Assembly: GCF_946479755.1 (NCBI RefSeq)
Contig: NZ_CAMLHC010000008.1
Location: 186,001-250,000, forward strand
Source: an uncultured Chitinophaga sp.
GTDB taxonomy: Bacteria; Bacteroidota; Bacteroidia; Chitinophagales; Chitinophagaceae
Direction: 5' to 3'
Length of the DNA: 64,000 bases
The position numbers and the translations under genes are program-made. Positions 8,163 through 16,409 of this stretch are shown here, in pieces. The notes under the pieces were generated by a model, which was not told the origin of the DNA, ran no database searches, and worked only from the letters and a program-made list of their open reading frames with translations. The first letter of the stretch is position 1. Each line of letters starts with the position of its first letter.

Positions 8163-8801
8163 ATGATCGAAATCCAACAATTCACTTTTGGTCCTCTCCA
8201 GGAAAACACCTACCTGCTTATTAACGGAAAAAGGGAATGTATAATTATAGACCCGGGTTGTTATTTTCAGGACGAAAGAAAAGAATTATTGCAATATATA
8301 CAAACGGAACAGTTAAATGTTACGAGATTGCTCAACACCCACTGCCACTTTGATCACATCTTCGGGAATAAACTGGTGTCGGAGACTTACCGGGTAAAAC
8401 CTGAATTTCATGAGAAGGAACAGGTGGTGATGGACAACTCCCAGGCGGTGGGCGCTATGTATAACCTGCCTTTCGACCCCTCTCCCATGCCGGGCCGTTA
8501 CATTGTGGAAGGAGAAAAGATCGCCTTTGGCGGTCATGAGCTGGATGTGCTCTTTACACCGGGCCATTCCCCCGGCAGCATCTCCTTCTACTGCGCTGAC
8601 CAGCAGTTTGTGATCGGGGGAGACGTGCTGTTTTACCAGAGCATTGGCCGTACTGACCTGCCCGGCGGCAACCATACCACCCTGCTGAACAGTATCCGGG
8701 AAAAGCTCTTTGTACTGCCGGACGAGACCCGGGTGTTCCCAGGCCACGGTCCCGCCACAACGATAGGATTTGAGAAGAAGTACAATCCTTTCCTGGTATA
8801 G
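8163..8801 (+). CDS. Metallo-beta-lactamase-fold hydrolase, glyoxalase II-like
   Basis: A 212-residue cytoplasmic enzyme (no signal peptide). The dinuclear metal site is visible as THCHFDH (H60, H62, D64, H65), with further ligands in FTPGHSPGS, IGGDVLF and the final VFPGHGPATTIG. The length and the G-H-S-P-G-S loop match short glyoxalase II-like proteins (YcbL group) better than full hydroxyacylglutathione hydrolases, which carry an extra helical substrate domain. The thioester or other substrate is not known. It is divergent from 4688-8104, and its stop lies 3 bases from that of the convergent flippase gene, with no room for a separate terminator. Confidence 0.9.
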   Translation: MIEIQQFTFGPLQENTYLLINGKRECIIIDPGCYFQDERKELLQYIQTEQLNVTRLLNTHCHFDHIFGNKLVSETYRVKPEFHEKEQVVMDNSQAVGAMYNLPFDPSPMPGRYIVEGEKIAFGGHELDVLFTPGHSPGSISFYCADQQFVIGGDVLFYQSIGRTDLPGGNHTTLLNSIREKLFVLPDETRVFPGHGPATTIGFEKKYNPFLV

Positions 8802-8804
8802 GCG

Positions 8805-10337
8805 CTATTTGATGTACTTTCCGATAAACGGCATTTTGGCGAACTCTTTTTTCTCCATGCGGAAGATGAACCACGCATAGGCGGCAAAGAATGCCGTGGC
8901 TACTGCCAGCGACAGCGGCTTCAGGGCGTAGATATCGCCGGGAGAAAGCACTTTGGCGTTCAGCCAGTTGAACACATAATAGGTGATTATTGCCAGGCCG
9001 ATGTAGGTGATCAGCTTGGGAAGATGATAAGGTATCGGGTAATAACGCTGGCCCCAGACGTAACATACCACCATCTGTACAAAATAACATACCATGGTGG
9101 CCAGCGCCGCGCCATAGTAGCCCATGACCGGTATCCACCAGTAATTGAGCAGGAAAGCCAGTACAGCCGTGATCAGGGTGATCACCGCGCCGGTTTTGGT
9201 GCGGTCGGTCAGTTTAAACCAGATGGTCAGGTTATAATAAATACCGAGGAACATATTGGCCAGCAGCAGTACCGGAACGATCTTCATGCCCTGGTAGTAG
9301 AACGGCACCCGCAGGAACACCTTCCAGATGTTGAGGTACAGGCTCACGAAAAGGAACATAAAACACAGCATCACGACAAACAGCTTCATGATACGGGCAT
9401 ACACCCGCTGAGGGTTCCCGCCTTCCGCCTGTTTAAAGAAAAAAGGCTCGGCTCCTAACCGGAACGCCTGTATGAACATGGTAATGAGGATGGCGAGCTT
9501 GTAGTTGGCGCTGTAAAGGGCGATGACCTCTTTTTTGGCCTCCATATTGTTGCCCGGCAGGAACTGCGGCAGAAACCAGGCCCTGTCGAAGGTTTCGTTG
9601 ACCATGCCGGCCATGCCCACTATGATCAGGGGCAGGGCGTAGTGGATCATTTTTTTCCAGAGCGCCGGGTCAAACCTCCATTCTATCTTCCGTATCTGCG
9701 GAAGGAACAGCAACAGGGTAAGCCCGCTGCCCAGCATATTACTCAGGTAAATATATCCTGTCTGATCGGCGCCGCTGTGCAGGCTGGGCACCCATTGATG
9801 CCCGGCAGCAGCCAGCTTGGGGCAGATGACCAGGAAGAAGATATTGAAAAAGATGGTGGTCAGGATGCCGGCTACCCGGATGGCGGCATACCGCACCGGG
9901 CGGCCTTCCAGCCGTAGTTGGGCAAAAGGGATGGCGGTCAGCGCGTCGAACGCCATCAGCAGCACAATGTAGGTATAAAAGGACGGATGCCCCGTGAGCC
10001 CCGCCAGTTCCCCCGTATAGGAGTTGATCACCGGCTCCCGCAGGAACAGCAGCAGGATGGTGATGGAAATGGTGGATATCAGCAGGGATATGGTAGACGT
10101 ACCCAGCACATGGGCTTTGTTTTCCTGTTTGGCAAACCGGAAAAAGGCCGTCTCCATGCCATAGGTGAGCACAATATTGGCGAAGGGGATATAGGCATAC
10201 ACGTTAGACATCTCCCCGAAGGAGGCCCTGGTTAATATGCCGAGGTAAAAAGGCGTCAGGAAATAATTGAGCAGCTTGCTCACAATATTACTCAACCCGT
10301 AATAAACCGTCTGTCCTGCCAGTTTCTTAATGCTCAA
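8805..10337 (-). CDS. Wzx-like oligosaccharide flippase
   Basis: A 510-residue protein of the MOP/polysaccharide-transport family that moves lipid-linked oligosaccharides across the inner membrane. The N-terminus LAGQTVYYGLSNIVSKLLNYFLTPFYLGIL is typical (amphipathic start, then helix 1 with PFY). Some 13-14 hydrophobic segments follow, and the EPFFFKQAEGGN motif in the middle is common in Bacteroidota flippases. The C-terminus is basic (MEKKEFAKMPFIGKYIK). No glycosyltransferase cluster surrounds it, so this is a stand-alone flippase, perhaps for a lipid-linked glycan used in cell wall or protein glycosylation (inference). The start follows 47 bases after the arfB stop on the same strand. 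Confidence 0.9.
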   Translation of the reverse strand: MSIKKLAGQTVYYGLSNIVSKLLNYFLTPFYLGILTRASFGEMSNVYAYIPFANIVLTYGMETAFFRFAKQENKAHVLGTSTISLLISTISITILLLFLREPVINSYTGELAGLTGHPSFYTYIVLLMAFDALTAIPFAQLRLEGRPVRYAAIRVAGILTTIFFNIFFLVICPKLAAAGHQWVPSLHSGADQTGYIYLSNMLGSGLTLLLFLPQIRKIEWRFDPALWKKMIHYALPLIIVGMAGMVNETFDRAWFLPQFLPGNNMEAKKEVIALYSANYKLAILITMFIQAFRLGAEPFFFKQAEGGNPQRVYARIMKLFVVMLCFMFLFVSLYLNIWKVFLRVPFYYQGMKIVPVLLLANMFLGIYYNLTIWFKLTDRTKTGAVITLITAVLAFLLNYWWIPVMGYYGAALATMVCYFVQMVVCYVWGQRYYPIPYHLPKLITYIGLAIITYYVFNWLNAKVLSPGDIYALKPLSLAVATAFFAAYAWFIFRMEKKEFAKMPFIGKYIK

Positions 10338-10369
10338 ACCCTAAATTTTTATGCAAATTACAAATGCCG

Positions 10370-10768
10370 TTACTCAAAATTGCCTCTCCGCAGCTGTTTT
10401 TTCTCAGATAACCGCTTCTTGAACTGTATCCGCTTTTCAACAACCGCTTTGGGTATTTTGGTCGCTATTCTTTTCTTGCGGGGGATCAGCGCCTTGCTGA
10501 TCAGGTCATTGATTTTGAAGATCACCTCCTGCTTGTTGCCCAGCTGGGTGCGGGCGGTCTGTGACCTTACCTGCAGGATGCCTTCTGAATTGATACGATT
10601 GGCCAGCTTTTCGTGCAGCAGCTGTTTCTGTTCGGGGGTTAACAAGGCGGAGGCATCTATGTTAAACGCTCCCTCCACCATCGTTTCCACCTTGTTCACA
10701 TGCTGTCCGCCGGCGCCGCCGCTGCGGGCCGTACGAAAGGTGAGCTCAGGTGTAACATTGATATTCAT
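10370..10768 (-). CDS. arfB: Alternative ribosome-rescue factor / peptidyl-tRNA hydrolase ArfB
   Basis: A 132-residue protein with the release-factor catalytic loop: FRTARSGGAGGQHVNKVET contains the GGQ tripeptide that hydrolyses peptidyl-tRNA in the ribosomal P site. The class-I release-factor codon-recognition domains are absent and the C-terminus is a long basic tail (RKKRIATKIPKAVVEKRIQFKKRLSEKKQLRR), as ArfB needs to enter the empty mRNA channel. The frame is open 18 codons farther upstream, but MNINVTPELTF at 10768 aligns with the family start and a -7 box lies at 10790-10797. It probably rescues stalled ribosomes alongside tmRNA. Confidence 0.93.
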   Translation of the reverse strand: MNINVTPELTFRTARSGGAGGQHVNKVETMVEGAFNIDASALLTPEQKQLLHEKLANRINSEGILQVRSQTARTQLGNKQEVIFKINDLISKALIPRKKRIATKIPKAVVEKRIQFKKRLSEKKQLRRGNFE

Positions 10769-10789
10769 GTATGGTTCTTTTTTATAATG

Positions 10790-10797
10790 CAAATTTA
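10790..10797 (-). promoter_or_regulatory. -7 box of arfB (TAAATTTG on the minus strand)
   Basis: TAAATTTG fits the TAnnTTTG consensus and lies 21 bases before the arfB ATG. No good -33 element is visible. Confidence 0.4.
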
Positions 10798-10823
10798 CGT
10801 TAATTGGCCCGCAATATAACAAT

Positions 10824-10879
10824 AATGGGCCTGATTGGCACCCCGGTTCCCTGGGACCGATATGGCCATCAGGCCCATT
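10824..10879. terminator. Stem-loop terminator between the lipoprotein gene and arfB
   Basis: AATGGGCCTGAT (10824-10835) pairs with ATCAGGCCCATT (10868-10879), and smaller pairings lie inside. It is 27 bases beyond the stop of the minus-strand lipoprotein gene and upstream of arfB, so it probably insulates the two genes. Confidence 0.55.
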
Positions 10880-10906
10880 GCAGGGCTTTTTAATATAACG
10901 GCAGGG

Positions 10907-11365
10907 TTATCGCCGGAGATAAATAAGGTAAGCGCCGCTGTTGTCTTTTTGCAGGAAGCCCGCAGTTTCTTCGAAGGTAACGCTGTCGGGTTCGGAGCCG
11001 CAGCCAACCGGCCTGAACTTCATGTTGACCCTATACTGTTCGACATAACCGGAGCGGCCAATCTCCAGTATGAGGCCCGACGATGCCGGCCCGTTGAGGT
11101 AAGTACTGCCGTTGGACTGGTAGACTTTAGTAACAACATATCCCAATTTACCATCGGGCCTGAGTATGCGTACGCTGTCAATTGGAATGGTGGCGCCGGG
11201 GCCGGATACGAGGTCTGCGCCCGTTTGTGGGTCTGTCAAACGGAAGGGAAACGTAGTGGCAAGCAGCTGTGCGGCCGACAGATCTTCACAGGGGCCTTTG
11301 GCTTTGCGGCTACAGCTGACAGCCAACAGAGAAATCAGCAACATGTTTAACAATGAACGTGTCAT
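10907..11365 (-). CDS. Small secreted lipoprotein, function unknown
   Basis: A 152-residue product. MTRSLLNMLLISLLAVSCSRKAKG is a lipoprotein signal peptide with lipobox LAVSC. The mature part (PCEDLSAAQLLATTFPFRLTDPQTGADLV, then SVRILRPDGK, RVNMKFRPVGCGSEP) looks like a small beta-sandwich and resembles lineage-restricted Chitinophaga lipoproteins; I recognise no named family. The open frame extends 64 codons upstream, but that extension overlaps dtd and lacks a signal sequence, so I use the ATG at 11365. Divergent from dtd with a 94-base gap. Confidence 0.7.
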   Translation of the reverse strand: MTRSLLNMLLISLLAVSCSRKAKGPCEDLSAAQLLATTFPFRLTDPQTGADLVSGPGATIPIDSVRILRPDGKLGYVVTKVYQSNGSTYLNGPASSGLILEIGRSGYVEQYRVNMKFRPVGCGSEPDSVTFEETAGFLQKDNSGAYLIYLRR

Positions 11366-11459
11366 CAACAATAGATTTTGGTAACCGTTAAGCGCACAAA
11401 AGCAGGAAATGTTACGATGGTTTGTCTTAATTTCCCACTCGATAAAAAACAGGTTAGAC

Positions 11460-11912
11460 ATGAGAGCAGTTATACAGCGTGTATCCGAAGCCTCCGTAAC
11501 GGTTGACGGCGTCGTTACCGGCCAGATAGGGCAAGGCCTGATGGTGTTGCTGGGCATAGAGGACGCAGATAGTCAGGAAGACATCCAATGGTTGAGCAGC
11601 AAAATAGTTAACCTCCGCATCTTCAACGACGATGCCGGGGTGATGAATGTTTCGGTGAAAGACATGCATGCGGATATCCTGCTGGTAAGCCAGTTCACCC
11701 TGCATGCCTCTACGAAAAAGGGCAACAGACCTTCGTATATCCGTGCCAGTAAACCGGAGGTGGCTATTCCGCTGTATGAGAAAATGATCGCGCAACTGGA
11801 ACAGGACCTGGGCACTACCATCCAGCGCGGTATCTTTGGCGCCGATATGAAAGTGGCGCTGGTGAACGACGGGCCGGTCACCATCATCATCGACACCCAC
11901 CAGCGGGAATAA
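11460..11912 (+). CDS. dtd: D-aminoacyl-tRNA deacylase
   Basis: A 150-residue Dtd protein that removes D-amino acids and glycine mischarged on tRNA. It starts MRAVIQRVSEASVTVDG, as nearly all Dtd proteins do, and contains the two active-site motifs LLVSQFTLHA (SQFTL) and GPVTIIIDT (the G-P-V cross-dimer motif, reading NDGPVTI). Length is normal. The upstream in-frame codons from 11409 lie in the promoter region and are not used. The next gene, a MazG-like hydrolase, starts 50 bases downstream on the same strand, so the two may form a small nucleotide/translation quality-control unit. Confidence 0.96.
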   Translation: MRAVIQRVSEASVTVDGVVTGQIGQGLMVLLGIEDADSQEDIQWLSSKIVNLRIFNDDAGVMNVSVKDMHADILLVSQFTLHASTKKGNRPSYIRASKPEVAIPLYEKMIAQLEQDLGTTIQRGIFGADMKVALVNDGPVTIIIDTHQRE

Positions 11913-11962
11913 GATAAAATATCCTGCAATCCATTATCTTTAAACACTACAATCCATTATTC

Positions 11963-12289
11963 ATGACTATACAGGAAGCACAGGAAAAGATCGACAACTG
12001 GATCAATACCACCGGTGTCCGCTATTTCAGTGAACTCACCAACATGGCCATCCTGACAGAGGAAGTTGGTGAAGTGGCCCGTGTAATGGCCCGGCAATTC
12101 GGTGATCAGTCTGCTAAAGACAGTGACAAAAAAAGGGAACTGGCCGACGAACTGGCCGACGTTATGTGGGTGGTGCTGTGTATCGCCAATCAAACGGGCA
12201 TCGATATGACCGTGGCGCTGGAAAAGAACTTCGAAAAGAAAAACATCCGGGACGCTACCCGGCATACCAACAATCCTAAACTGAAATAA
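11963..12289 (+). CDS. MazG-like nucleotide pyrophosphohydrolase
   Basis: A 108-residue all-alpha NTP pyrophosphatase. The metal-binding signature EEVGEVARVMARQ (E-E-x-x-E) and the second pair ELADELADVMWVV (E-x3-D) are intact, so four acidic Mg ligands are visible. The length fits the short RS21-C6/MazG-like group rather than the double-domain MazG. It probably hydrolyses non-canonical or excess NTPs or dNTPs to monophosphates. It follows dtd by 50 bases. The C-terminal KKNIRDATRHTNNPKLK is a short basic tail without known role. Confidence 0.88.
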   Translation: MTIQEAQEKIDNWINTTGVRYFSELTNMAILTEEVGEVARVMARQFGDQSAKDSDKKRELADELADVMWVVLCIANQTGIDMTVALEKNFEKKNIRDATRHTNNPKLK

Positions 12290-12369
12290 TCACCTTCTCT
12301 CTACGCCTATGCCACAGGAAGCGGATGCCTACGCATGTTTTTTGCTTCCTGTGGGTAAAAACCTGCAGC

Positions 12370-13326
12370 ATGAACACAAAACCGGGAAAATTACGAACGC
12401 TCTGGACGGTGCTGAAAGAGTCCGGCAGTGCTTTTATAGATGATAAAGTAATGAAGCTCAGCGCTGCGCTGGCCTACTATACTATCTTCTCTGTAGCTCC
12501 CATGCTCATTATTATCATCTTCTTCTGTGACCTGTTCCTCGGCAAAGATGCCGTGGAAGGCAGTATCTACGGACAGATACAGGGGTTGGTAGGCAGCGAG
12601 GCCGCCATCCAGATACAGTCCATGATCCGCAACGCTACCCTGTCCAACGATATGAGCTGGGCCACCATGGTGGGCTTTGTAACGCTGATCATCGGCGCCA
12701 CCGGGGTGTTTGCGGAAATACAGGACTCCATCAATTTTATATGGGGACTGAAATCAAAACCCAAGAAAAACGGGCTGCTGCGCATGCTGATCAACCGTTT
12801 GCTCTCTTTTTCGCTGGTGGTAAGCATGGGCTTCATTCTGCTGGTATCGCTGGCGGTGAACGGCCTGGTAGAGGTGTTCCGCAACGTGCTGGCCCAGCTG
12901 ATCCCCACTAAGCTCACCACTACGCTGATTGTATATGTGGCCGACCTGGTAGTGCCTTTCCTGGTGATCACCACCCTGTTTACCATTATCTTTAAAGTGC
13001 TGCCGGATGCCCGTATTAAATGGAAGGACGTGAGGGTGGGCGCCATCGCCACCGCCGTGTTGTTCATGATCGGTAAATTCGCCATCGGCTACTACCTCGG
13101 CGCCAGTAAGGTAAGCTCTACCTATGGGGCCGCCGGTTCCGTGGTCATTATACTGCTGTGGGTATACTATTCCGCAGCCATCCTGTATTTCGGGGCAGTC
13201 TTTACCCGGGTATATATACGCCACTCGGGAAGGGAGATCTATCCCAACGACTACGCTGTCTGGATAAAACAGATAGAGGTGCCCCATGAGCCACCAGCCC
13301 CGGATAATAGGGTGGAAGAAGGGTAA
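12370..13326 (+). CDS. YihY/virulence factor BrkB family membrane protein
   Basis: A 318-residue inner-membrane protein of the YihY/BrkB family. Characteristic motifs are LSAALAYYTIFSVAPMLIIII near the start, GFVTLIIGATGVFAEIQDSINFIWGLKSKPK in the middle, and GAAGSVVIILLWVYYSAAILYFGAVFTRVY near the end, with six membrane helices. Earlier annotation as ribonuclease BN is wrong for this family. Function is unknown, though some members affect serum resistance or lipid transport. The start at MNTKPGKLRTLW (12370) is chosen because the 15 upstream codons are hydrophobic and cysteine-containing and unlike the family's cytoplasmic N-terminus. Confidence 0.9.
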   Translation: MNTKPGKLRTLWTVLKESGSAFIDDKVMKLSAALAYYTIFSVAPMLIIIIFFCDLFLGKDAVEGSIYGQIQGLVGSEAAIQIQSMIRNATLSNDMSWATMVGFVTLIIGATGVFAEIQDSINFIWGLKSKPKKNGLLRMLINRLLSFSLVVSMGFILLVSLAVNGLVEVFRNVLAQLIPTKLTTTLIVYVADLVVPFLVITTLFTIIFKVLPDARIKWKDVRVGAIATAVLFMIGKFAIGYYLGASKVSSTYGAAGSVVIILLWVYYSAAILYFGAVFTRVYIRHSGREIYPNDYAVWIKQIEVPHEPPAPDNRVEEG

Positions 13327-13391
13327 GTATATTTATTTTATTGAGATATACATTATAAAATAATTACAATCAAATTTTCAAAATAGGCATT

Positions 13392-13399
13392 TATCTTTG
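13392..13399 (+). promoter_or_regulatory. -7 box of glyS (TATCTTTG)
   Basis: TATCTTTG fits TAnnTTTG exactly and lies 7 bases before the glyS ATG at 13407, implying a very short leader. The preceding 60 bases are strongly AT-rich. Confidence 0.5.
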
Positions 13400-13406
13400 C
13401 GCCACT

Positions 13407-14834
13407 ATGTCTACAGATCAGAATAAATTCCAGGCGATTATATCGCATTGTAAAGAATACGGTTTTGTTTTTCCGTCCAGCGAGATATACGATGGACTCA
13501 GCGCGGTATACGACTACGGTCAGTACGGTTCCGAGCTGAAAAAAAATATTAAGGACTACTGGTGGAAGAGCATGACCCAGCTGCACGAGAATATCGTGGG
13601 GATCGATGCTGCCATCTTTATGCATCCTACTACCTGGAAAGCGTCCGGTCACGTGGATAACTTCAGCGATCCCATGATCGACAACAAAGACAGCAAAAAA
13701 CGCTACCGGGTAGACCACCTGATTGAAGCATACGTGGAAACCCTGCCCGAAGCAGAAGGAAACGCGGTGCTGGCGCAGATGGACGAACTGCTGAGAGAAA
13801 ACGACTTCGCAGGGCTGAAAACCCTGATCGAAGAGAAAAAAATAACCTGCAGCGTCAGCGGCACCTCCAACTGGACAGACGTCCGTCAGTTTAACCTGAT
13901 GTTCTCTACCCAGCTGGGCAGCGTGACTGATGAAGCCAACGAAATATACCTGCGCCCGGAAACGGCTCAGGGTATCTTCGTGAATTTCCTGAACGTACAG
14001 AAAACCGGCAGGATGAAAGTGCCTTTCGGTATCGCACAGATAGGTAAAGCCTTCCGTAACGAGATCGTAGCCCGTCAGTTCATCTTCCGCATGCGCGAAT
14101 TTGAACAGATGGAAATGCAGTTTTTCGTACGCCCTGGCACGCAGAAAGAATGGTACGAGAAGTGGAAAGAAGAAAGGATGCAATGGCACCTGAGCCTGGG
14201 CACCGATCCTTCCAAATACCGCTTCAAAGACCACGTGAAACTGGCGCACTACGCCGATGCCGCGGTGGACATTGAGTTCGACTTCCCTATCGGCTTTAAG
14301 GAAGTGGAAGGTATCCACTCCCGTACGGATTTCGACCTGAAACAACACCAGGAATACAGCAAGAAAAAACTCCAGTACTTCGATACCGAAATTAACCAGA
14401 ACTACGTGCCTTACGTGATAGAAACTTCTATCGGTCTGGATCGTATGTTCCTGCTGACCATCTGCAACGCCTACGAAGACCAGGACCTCAGTACCCCGGA
14501 AAAAGCAGATAGCCGCGTGGTAATGAAATTCCCGGCTAAACTGGCGCCGATCAAACTGGCCGTTTTCCCGCTCACTAAAAAAGATGGTCTGCCGGAAACA
14601 GCTCAGTTACTCGTAAATGAATGTAAGCAACACTTCCATTGCTATTACGAAGAAAAAGACAGTATTGGTAAACGTTACCGTCGTCAGGACGCCATCGGCA
14701 CGCCTTTCTGCGTAACCGTTGACCACCAGACCAAAGAAGACGGTACCGTAACCATCCGCTACCGTGACTCGATGGAGCAGGAACGTGTTCCGCTCACAGA
14801 GGTGAAAAACATCGTTCTGAGCAAGATCATGTAA
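13407..14834 (+). CDS. glyS: Glycine--tRNA ligase, alpha2 (eukaryote-like) type
   Basis: A 475-residue class II synthetase charging tRNA-Gly. It belongs to the homodimeric type, not the bacterial alpha2beta2 type: a single polypeptide contains CKEYGFVFPSSEIYDGLSAVYDYG at the N-terminus, motif 2 as FRNEIVARQFIFRMREFEQMEMQFFV (about 215-240), motif 3 as SIGLDRMFLLTIC, and a C-terminal anticodon-binding domain (LAPIKLAVFPLTKKD, RYRRQDAIGTPFCVTVD). The length is near the usual for Bacteroidota. It stands alone, with a -7 box immediately upstream. Confidence 0.96.
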   Translation: MSTDQNKFQAIISHCKEYGFVFPSSEIYDGLSAVYDYGQYGSELKKNIKDYWWKSMTQLHENIVGIDAAIFMHPTTWKASGHVDNFSDPMIDNKDSKKRYRVDHLIEAYVETLPEAEGNAVLAQMDELLRENDFAGLKTLIEEKKITCSVSGTSNWTDVRQFNLMFSTQLGSVTDEANEIYLRPETAQGIFVNFLNVQKTGRMKVPFGIAQIGKAFRNEIVARQFIFRMREFEQMEMQFFVRPGTQKEWYEKWKEERMQWHLSLGTDPSKYRFKDHVKLAHYADAAVDIEFDFPIGFKEVEGIHSRTDFDLKQHQEYSKKKLQYFDTEINQNYVPYVIETSIGLDRMFLLTICNAYEDQDLSTPEKADSRVVMKFPAKLAPIKLAVFPLTKKDGLPETAQLLVNECKQHFHCYYEEKDSIGKRYRRQDAIGTPFCVTVDHQTKEDGTVTIRYRDSMEQERVPLTEVKNIVLSKIM

Positions 14835-14881
14835 CATATCCGGGGCCACAGCCGTTTGATTTCGTATATATTCCTACCCCT

Positions 14882-15493
14882 ATGCATATACGAATGATAG
14901 CAGCTGTGGCCCTTTTGTTTTGCAGCAGTTTCCTGTACGCCCAAAAAGTGCCCCGCGACTCCACTCACCTCAAAACACACCCGGTATATTCACCCAAAAA
15001 ATGGCCGCATGTCGTGTATGGCACGCTGTTAGGCCCTGCGTGTGGTATTGGCATTACCTATGATACGCGGTTCAACGGAAAACGTACAGGCTTTGGCATG
15101 CGTGCTGGCGTTGGTATTGTACCCAAATATGAGGAAGGGCGCGTGACCCGTAAACTGGGTACCGGAAACGACAGCCTGCGTTATATTTTCAATACCACTT
15201 ACCAGGTTACGCCCGACCGCGCCACCCTTTTCGGAGGGGTCAACTATGTATTGGGCCTGCCCGATCCGGACAAGCACTGTGTGGAAATTGGTGCAGGGAT
15301 GACTTACCTGTTTGGCGATTCACTCTGGTTCGATGATAAAACAACAGACCGCACCCCGCTGGGCTGGCTGTCGATCGCAGGCCGGCGGCATTTTATCAAT
15401 AAACACTTTATGTTCAGGATGGGAGCCATGCTGATGTTCTCTTCCAACCGGGCGACACCCAACCTGGACACGGGTTTCGGTTATTGTTTTTAG
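14882..15493 (+). CDS. Secreted small outer-membrane barrel-like protein, unknown function
   Basis: A 203-residue product. MHIRMIAAVALLFCSSFLYAQK is a signal peptide with cleavage after YAQ or LYA. The mature chain alternates polar and aromatic residues (VVYGTLLGPACGIGITYDTRF, GFGMRAGVGIVPKY, TLFGGVNYVLGLP, CVEIGAGMTYLFGDSLWF, FMFRMGAMLMFSSN) and ends in aromatic GFGYCF, as eight-stranded outer-membrane barrels do. No named family recognised. The internal ATG at codon 5 (14894) is an equally possible start. It begins 47 bases after glyS, convergent with the reductase at 15497 and only 3 bases away from its stop. Confidence 0.7.
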   Translation: MHIRMIAAVALLFCSSFLYAQKVPRDSTHLKTHPVYSPKKWPHVVYGTLLGPACGIGITYDTRFNGKRTGFGMRAGVGIVPKYEEGRVTRKLGTGNDSLRYIFNTTYQVTPDRATLFGGVNYVLGLPDPDKHCVEIGAGMTYLFGDSLWFDDKTTDRTPLGWLSIAGRRHFINKHFMFRMGAMLMFSSNRATPNLDTGFGYCF

Positions 15494-15496
15494 GGA

Positions 15497-16219
15497 TTAC
15501 CCGTACAGCTCCAGGTGTATGTCGTGGCGGTCGTACCCCATGGCGGTGATACGCTGCCGCGCCTCGTCTATCATGGCTTTCCAGCCACAGAGATAGAAAT
15601 TGGCCGGACGCTTGTTGTCCGCCAGGATTTCTTCATAAATACTGTGTACATAGCCTTTTTTGCCGGTCCAGTCTTCCTGGCGGCTCAGGGTGGGGATATA
15701 GTGGAAGCGGGGCATGTCTTTGTCCAGCTGTCGCATTTCTTCAGCGTACAGCAGGTCCTGCTCATAGCGGCAGCCAAATATCAGGTGGATATCGGGATGC
15801 GGGAGCTGATGCAGGTGGATGTACTGGACCATAGACCGGAATGGGGCGATGCCGGTGCCGGTGCAGATAAGGAACAGGTCCTTTTCCATGTCTGCCGGCA
15901 GGGTAAACATCCCCAGCGGGCCCCTTACCTGCAGGGTGCTGCCCTCTTTAATTTCATTGAAAAGGTAGGTGCTGCCCGTGCCACCCTCCAGTAATACGAT
16001 CACCAGCTCAAAGATATTGGTACTATCGGGGTGGGAGGCGATGGAATAACTGCGCCAGCGCTTGTTTTTCTTTTCATGAATGGGAAGGTCCAGGGTGACA
16101 AACTGCCCGGGTTTGAAATCAAACCGTTCCAGCTCGGGGATACGGATCCAGAAACGCCGTGTATTGTGGGTTTCATCTACCAGCCGGGTAACGATGCCTG
16201 TATACCAGATCTCCTGCAT
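15497..16219 (-). CDS. Ferredoxin/flavodoxin-NADP reductase-like FAD oxidoreductase
   Basis: A 240-residue FNR-fold flavoprotein. Seen in order: RRFWIRIPELERFDFKPGQFVTLD, the FAD-binding WRSYSIAS (RxYS) at about 55-62, the G-rich GGTGSTYLF, then the NAD(P) motif ICTGTGIAPFRSMVQ at about 120, LIFGCRYEQDLLY, and the C-terminal FYLCGWKAMIDEA. No 2Fe-2S or globin domain is present, so an external partner (ferredoxin, flavodoxin or a hydroxylase) is needed. Partner and direction are not shown by the neighbourhood: it is single, convergent with the barrel protein gene and divergent from mfd. General class is firm, the precise reaction is inferred. Confidence 0.88.
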   Translation of the reverse strand: MQEIWYTGIVTRLVDETHNTRRFWIRIPELERFDFKPGQFVTLDLPIHEKKNKRWRSYSIASHPDSTNIFELVIVLLEGGTGSTYLFNEIKEGSTLQVRGPLGMFTLPADMEKDLFLICTGTGIAPFRSMVQYIHLHQLPHPDIHLIFGCRYEQDLLYAEEMRQLDKDMPRFHYIPTLSRQEDWTGKKGYVHSIYEEILADNKRPANFYLCGWKAMIDEARQRITAMGYDRHDIHLELYG

Positions 16220-16256
16220 GGAAAAAGGATTTTGATGTCACTGAATATAATGAAAC

Positions 16257-16343
16257 ATTTTGGGATTTTTTGATTTTGGGATTTTTGATTTCGCAGAAAG
16301 GAGGCGAGGCTCCCTCAAGCCCGGGATCAAAAAATCTCAAAAT
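16257..16343. repeat. AT-rich dyad repeat, copy B
   Basis: The left arm ATTTTGGGATTTTTTGAT (16257-16274) and right arm ATCAAAAAATCTCAAAAT (16326-16343) are complementary at 17 of 18 positions. The right arm is continued by TTGTAAATCAAA, as in copy A at 4664. It lies between two divergent genes, so it is not a terminator for either neighbour. Confidence 0.55.
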
Positions 16344-16393
16344 TTGTAAATCAAATAATTGAATGCCCTAATACCCAAATCGCTAAATCTTCG

Positions 16394-16401
16394 TATCTTT
16401 G
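16394..16401 (+). promoter_or_regulatory. -7 box of mfd (TATCTTTG)
   Basis: TATCTTTG lies 8 bases before the ATG at 16410. It decides the start: the longer frame from 16359 would begin upstream of the promoter. Confidence 0.5.
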
Positions 16402-16409
16402 CAACCTTC

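Noticed and set aside
12370..13326. Annotation of the YihY/BrkB protein as ribonuclease BN
   Set aside because: Historic mis-annotation of the family; no nuclease motif and six membrane helices.
13353..14348. 331-codon minus-strand open frame opposite glyS
   Set aside because: Shadow frame of a conserved synthetase gene; overlaps it almost completely.
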